Shown in pieces: positions 60,935-64,000 of a stretch of DNA of 64,000 nucleotides (positions are counted from its first letter, which is position 1; the number at the start of each line of letters is the position of its first letter). The translations under genes and the position numbers were made by a program. Origin of the DNA: Gnetum montanum (Eukaryota > Streptophyta > Gnetopsida > Gnetales > Gnetaceae); the NCBI GenBank assembly GCA_015680685.1, contig MNCI01000958.1, positions 182,238 to 246,237 on the forward strand, read 5' to 3'. The notes under the pieces were generated by a model. That model did no database searches. It was not told where the DNA came from and saw only the letters and a program-made list of their open reading frames with translations.

Positions 60935-63610
60935 ATGGTCCCAAAGAAAGGAACATAGGGAGAACCCTCATAGGTCATAAGTAAAAGAGCAAGAGGCCAA
61001 GGTAGAGGCCAAATAGAAGAACAAGAACCAGAACATGCAGAGTAGGAAGTCCAATCCTTCAACATTCATCAGAAAACTCCTACTACTGAAGAGTCAACCC
61101 AAGGAGAGGTAGCGGAACCACAAGTGTAAGGATAACACACCACATTGTCACAAGACTACCTCCAAGCTATTTAAGAAAAATCAATCTTGACTATAGTAAT
61201 TATGGAGATGAACTTTGGCCCATTCATAGAATTTGTTTAGGAAGTGGTATGGACATAACTCAACACATTACCACTATGTCCCACACTGTCAAATAGTAGT
61301 GAATGGTAGCTTAGGAAAACTTATCAATTCTAGCATAATAAAGAAAAAGGCACCACTGTTAACATCGAAGGAGTCTCTATGTCATATTCAGTTAAGGCGA
61401 TAGCTAAAGCTCTCAACATACCCAATGAAGGGGCAAAAGTAGCACATTTGTCCACTAGATCAAATGCTAAAACCAAGAAACTATGGCTAAAATGAGCATA
61501 TGACAAAGAACATAAGGGAAACAATGAGTTAACTCTCAAAGAAAAAACTTATTTCAAAATTGGCACATATCACTTGTTCCCAACAAAAGGGCTGAATAAA
61601 TTATCCACCTATGCATCTGGAGGAAGTGCGATCCTAATAGGAAAATATAATGTCAATCTCACACAACTCTACTTTATGCAGATCCAAAGGTAGTTTGAAG
61701 AAAAGAAGGCATGAAACCCAACATTTCCATTTCCTTGCCTTATCAAGAAGTTATGCAAATGTGTTAGAATCCTGGGGTACACCAATGACATTCCCAGGAA
61801 GATTCATAACACCTCATAGCTAAATTGCTCAAGCTAGCACCATCCAAAAAAGACCAGGGTGAGGAAAAAATTGGTGTTAAGAAGATCACACAAACTAAAC
61901 AACAACAAGTAGAACCCAATGTCTAGTAACAAGAATAGCAGCAATAGTAAGTTCTGCCGCCGCCGCCATAGGATTATAGACCATCAATGAGTCATCTACA
62001 ACAGATTGTAGAAACCATCAGTTGGGGAACAAGAGAGGAGGCCAACCTATATGGACTTATTAATAGTGCCATTTAGCCTATTGTTTTTATAGACCCTAGG
62101 AGTGGACAGATTTCATTACAATCAGGAGGAGGGGACCACTAGTCACAATAGATCTCTAGGAACACTACATTGTTCCAAGTGATGATAGAAACTAGAGAAG
62201 AAGCCATAGTTATGATAATGCGGCACCAAGATGCAACGAGAGCAACAGAAGTGATCACAAATTATATTAAAGAATCCTTTAATGTATATGTTGTATCACC
62301 AACAAATTTAACTTGAGCTAGAGATGCTTAGATGCTAGCTAGCACCTCAATGACTCTTACAGATCATGAAGATGTACCAGACAGACTATTGTAGATTGGA
62401 CAAGTGATGACAAAACTTTTCATCATCCGAAGTGATTTCATTGTAAGGCAATTAGAGTTAATTACATCCCAAGGTAAACTAGTCATGACATAGACCAAGG
62501 TGGAGCATGCAAAAGCTGAAATTTTGAAATTACAAGAAGAGCTTATAGCCCTGAGAACCAAACACAAAGATCCCACTCAATTCATTGTGCCTAACCAGTT
62601 AGAGTAACTTAGAATAGAGAAAATTATCCACTTGATTGAGCAAAACAAGTAAATAGAGAATGAGAAGGAGAAAGCGGTGTAGAATACCTCAATAGTTAAA
62701 GCCTAAATGTATGCACATGCTAAGGCACTCATTGTAGTCTAAGAAGAGAACAAATAACTTGTTCTAGATAATATGTGGTTGACCATTGTGGAGAAACAAA
62801 AGAACATCCTAGAGGAAAGCATCCACCAATTAAGAGAACAACTGGTGAGGGTTAACCAAGACATGAGCTACCTTGCACGAGAAAATAGAATCCTCTCAAT
62901 AAAGGAGGTACGTGCTATTTGCCAGAAATCAGCCATTGAAATCAGCACATAGCAGAATGAGGCAAAGAAACATGAAAGGCTCAAAGAACACTTCTGTGAT
63001 CAAGTGGGGATGTACAAGCAAATTAATAAGAAAGAGATCCAGATGGTGAAGGCTAGAATCAATTCCATTTCAGCATTGGTAGCCTATCTTAGAAAGCTAT
63101 ACTCACATCCACCATGTGGAAGTTAAGAATAAAGACTTGCAAATTGAATATTTGAAAGAGCACATGGGGTTAGCTAACCTTCATTATGCTAACTTGGCCA
63201 TGTTGACAGCAAGTAGGCCCAAAAATGAGCTCAAACAACTAGCAACCACGTACACATTATACAAGAAAGAGTTTGTAGATTGCAAAGATGCTTTATTGAA
63301 ACTTTAGGTGGCAAACTTTGAATTGGAAGCAGTAAAGGGTAGCTACCAAGGGTAGAAAGATGTAGCAGCAAACCTGTCCAAAAGATTATTAGACTATCAT
63401 GAACAATAAGAAAAGACTAGAGCTTTTGAAGAGGAGAGAAGACAATTTGCAGCATGATACATTAAAGCCAACCAGATGTTCTTACAGCTACTGTGTCCAT
63501 GGGATGTACCAACTCAATCACACATTACACAACAAGCATGGATGGTACATGACCCAAGAACAGAGGAGGAGAAACTTCAGGTGCTCCTCAATAGATCTTA
63601 GAGGTTTGAA
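60935..63610 (+). pseudogene. E6 ORF3
   Basis: ATG 60935 (MVPKKGT) follows 'gattacaa', a decayed acceptor. The domain words match E3: GTTVNIEGVSMSYSVKAIAK, TYFKIGTYHLFPTK, SGGSAILIGKYNVNLTQL, FPFPCLIKKLCKCVRI. The coiled-coil half has HMGLANLHYANLAMLTAS and a similar end (CPWDVPTQSHITQQAWMV). Many TAG stops and some frameshifts are present. No membrane segment is seen. Confidence 0.8.
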
Positions 63611-63782
63611 GCTTTATAAAAAAATTTGTAAGAGGGCTTATTTAATTTTTACAACCATGATGTTGTCCTATTTTATTAAAAATTACATTTCACTTCCTTC
63701 CTACTACCACCCCACACCAAAACCATATCATTAGAAACACTTTAACAATACGATGTATGCACAGGGAGGGGCTCATGGATAC

Positions 63783-64000
63783 TGATGAGTGGCGAGGTAC
63801 CCCTACACTCAACCATACGAAACGAGCGTACACGCGCGATCCGGTCGAACTCCACAGACTAAATGCCTTAACGCCACAAGAAACACTTGGGGTTAATCGT
63901 TCGTTGTCTTCCCAGGCTTGCTTGTATGTGTCACGGTGTATGGTTAAGCAAGTCTGAGGTATGTGATTTTTTTGGTATTTTTGGCTTATCTTCTATGCTA
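63783..64000 (-). mobile_element. E7: LTR in inverse orientation (partial)
   Basis: On the minus strand this is an LTR 3' end: '...ggggtacctcgccactcatca' ends at 63783, with the family's U5 words upstream. No primer site lies to its left, so this is the outer end of a 3' LTR or a solo LTR, and the element extends rightward. Its CpG-containing words (gatcgcgcgtgtacgctcg) are better kept than in any other copy, so it is probably the youngest. The predicted duplication is gatac (63778-63782). Confidence 0.85.

Larger units (their letters stand above)
54215..63782 (+). mobile_element. E6: gag + protease + ORF3 element, 3' end out of view
   Basis: The 5' LTR ends at 55111, followed by the tRNA-Asp site. 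Gag, protease, a purine tract (58647), an internal promoter and ORF3 follow in order. RT, RNase H and integrase are absent. The 3' LTR is not in the window, because E7 interrupts at 63783. The left edge (TGATAAA at 54215) is the best candidate but has no second LTR or duplication to confirm it. Confidence 0.8.

Overview
This is nuclear DNA of a seed plant. The evidence is spliced plant-type genes with GT-AG introns, a plant 26S proteasome subunit, a CURLY FLAG LEAF-type WW gene, a small heat-shock gene, and a dense bed of old, nested Ty3/gypsy LTR retrotransposons primed by tRNA-Asp. The low gene density, huge elements and heavy C-to-T/G-to-A decay fit a large genome, such as a gymnosperm. The species itself cannot be read from the sequence.

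Genic part (1-12289). The last six exons of RPN3/PSMD3 lie at 1542-3206 (+). A two-exon CFL1-type gene lies at 6494-7445 (-); I assembled its first exon from the bases. An HSP20 gene lies at 10882-11433 (-). Between them are AT-rich spacers, several short tandem duplications, microsatellites and one inverted scrap of retrotransposon at about 3590-3846.

Retrotransposon part (12290-64000). I resolve seven related insertions. E1 spans 12290-20842 (TSD ttttg). E2 spans 22048-50674 (TSD catgc; about 13.3 kb once nested elements are removed). E3 spans 32565-40736 and sits inside E2's third ORF (TSD ccaac/ccaat). E4 spans 43382-50498 and sits inside E2's 3' LTR (TSD catac). E5 is a solo LTR at 51234-52279 (TSD cttgt). 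E6 starts near 54215 and runs to the far end. E7 is an inverted LTR from 63783 to beyond the window. Their tRNA-Asp primer sites, LTR ends (TGAT...ATCA) and 3' purine tracts agree with one another. RT and protease motifs place them in or near the Athila lineage.

The elements are modular. E2 has gag, protease, RT, RNase H, integrase and a third ORF. E1 has pol but lost the capsid part of gag. E3 has gag and ORF3 only, E4 gag and protease only, and E6 gag, protease and ORF3. ORF3 is not envelope-like: it has a globular domain resembling the Pfam 'putative plant transposon protein' family followed by a long coiled coil. In E2, E3 and E6 it is preceded by a second TATA-containing promoter-like block made of the same short motifs as that element's own LTR U3, then a conserved leader, then an intron-like stretch ending at the ORF3 ATG. 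This paired promoter plus ORF3 unit is the most interesting system here. All coding parts are now broken, mostly by in-frame stops. Two N gaps and an inverted block bounded by single Ns in E4 show local assembly error.
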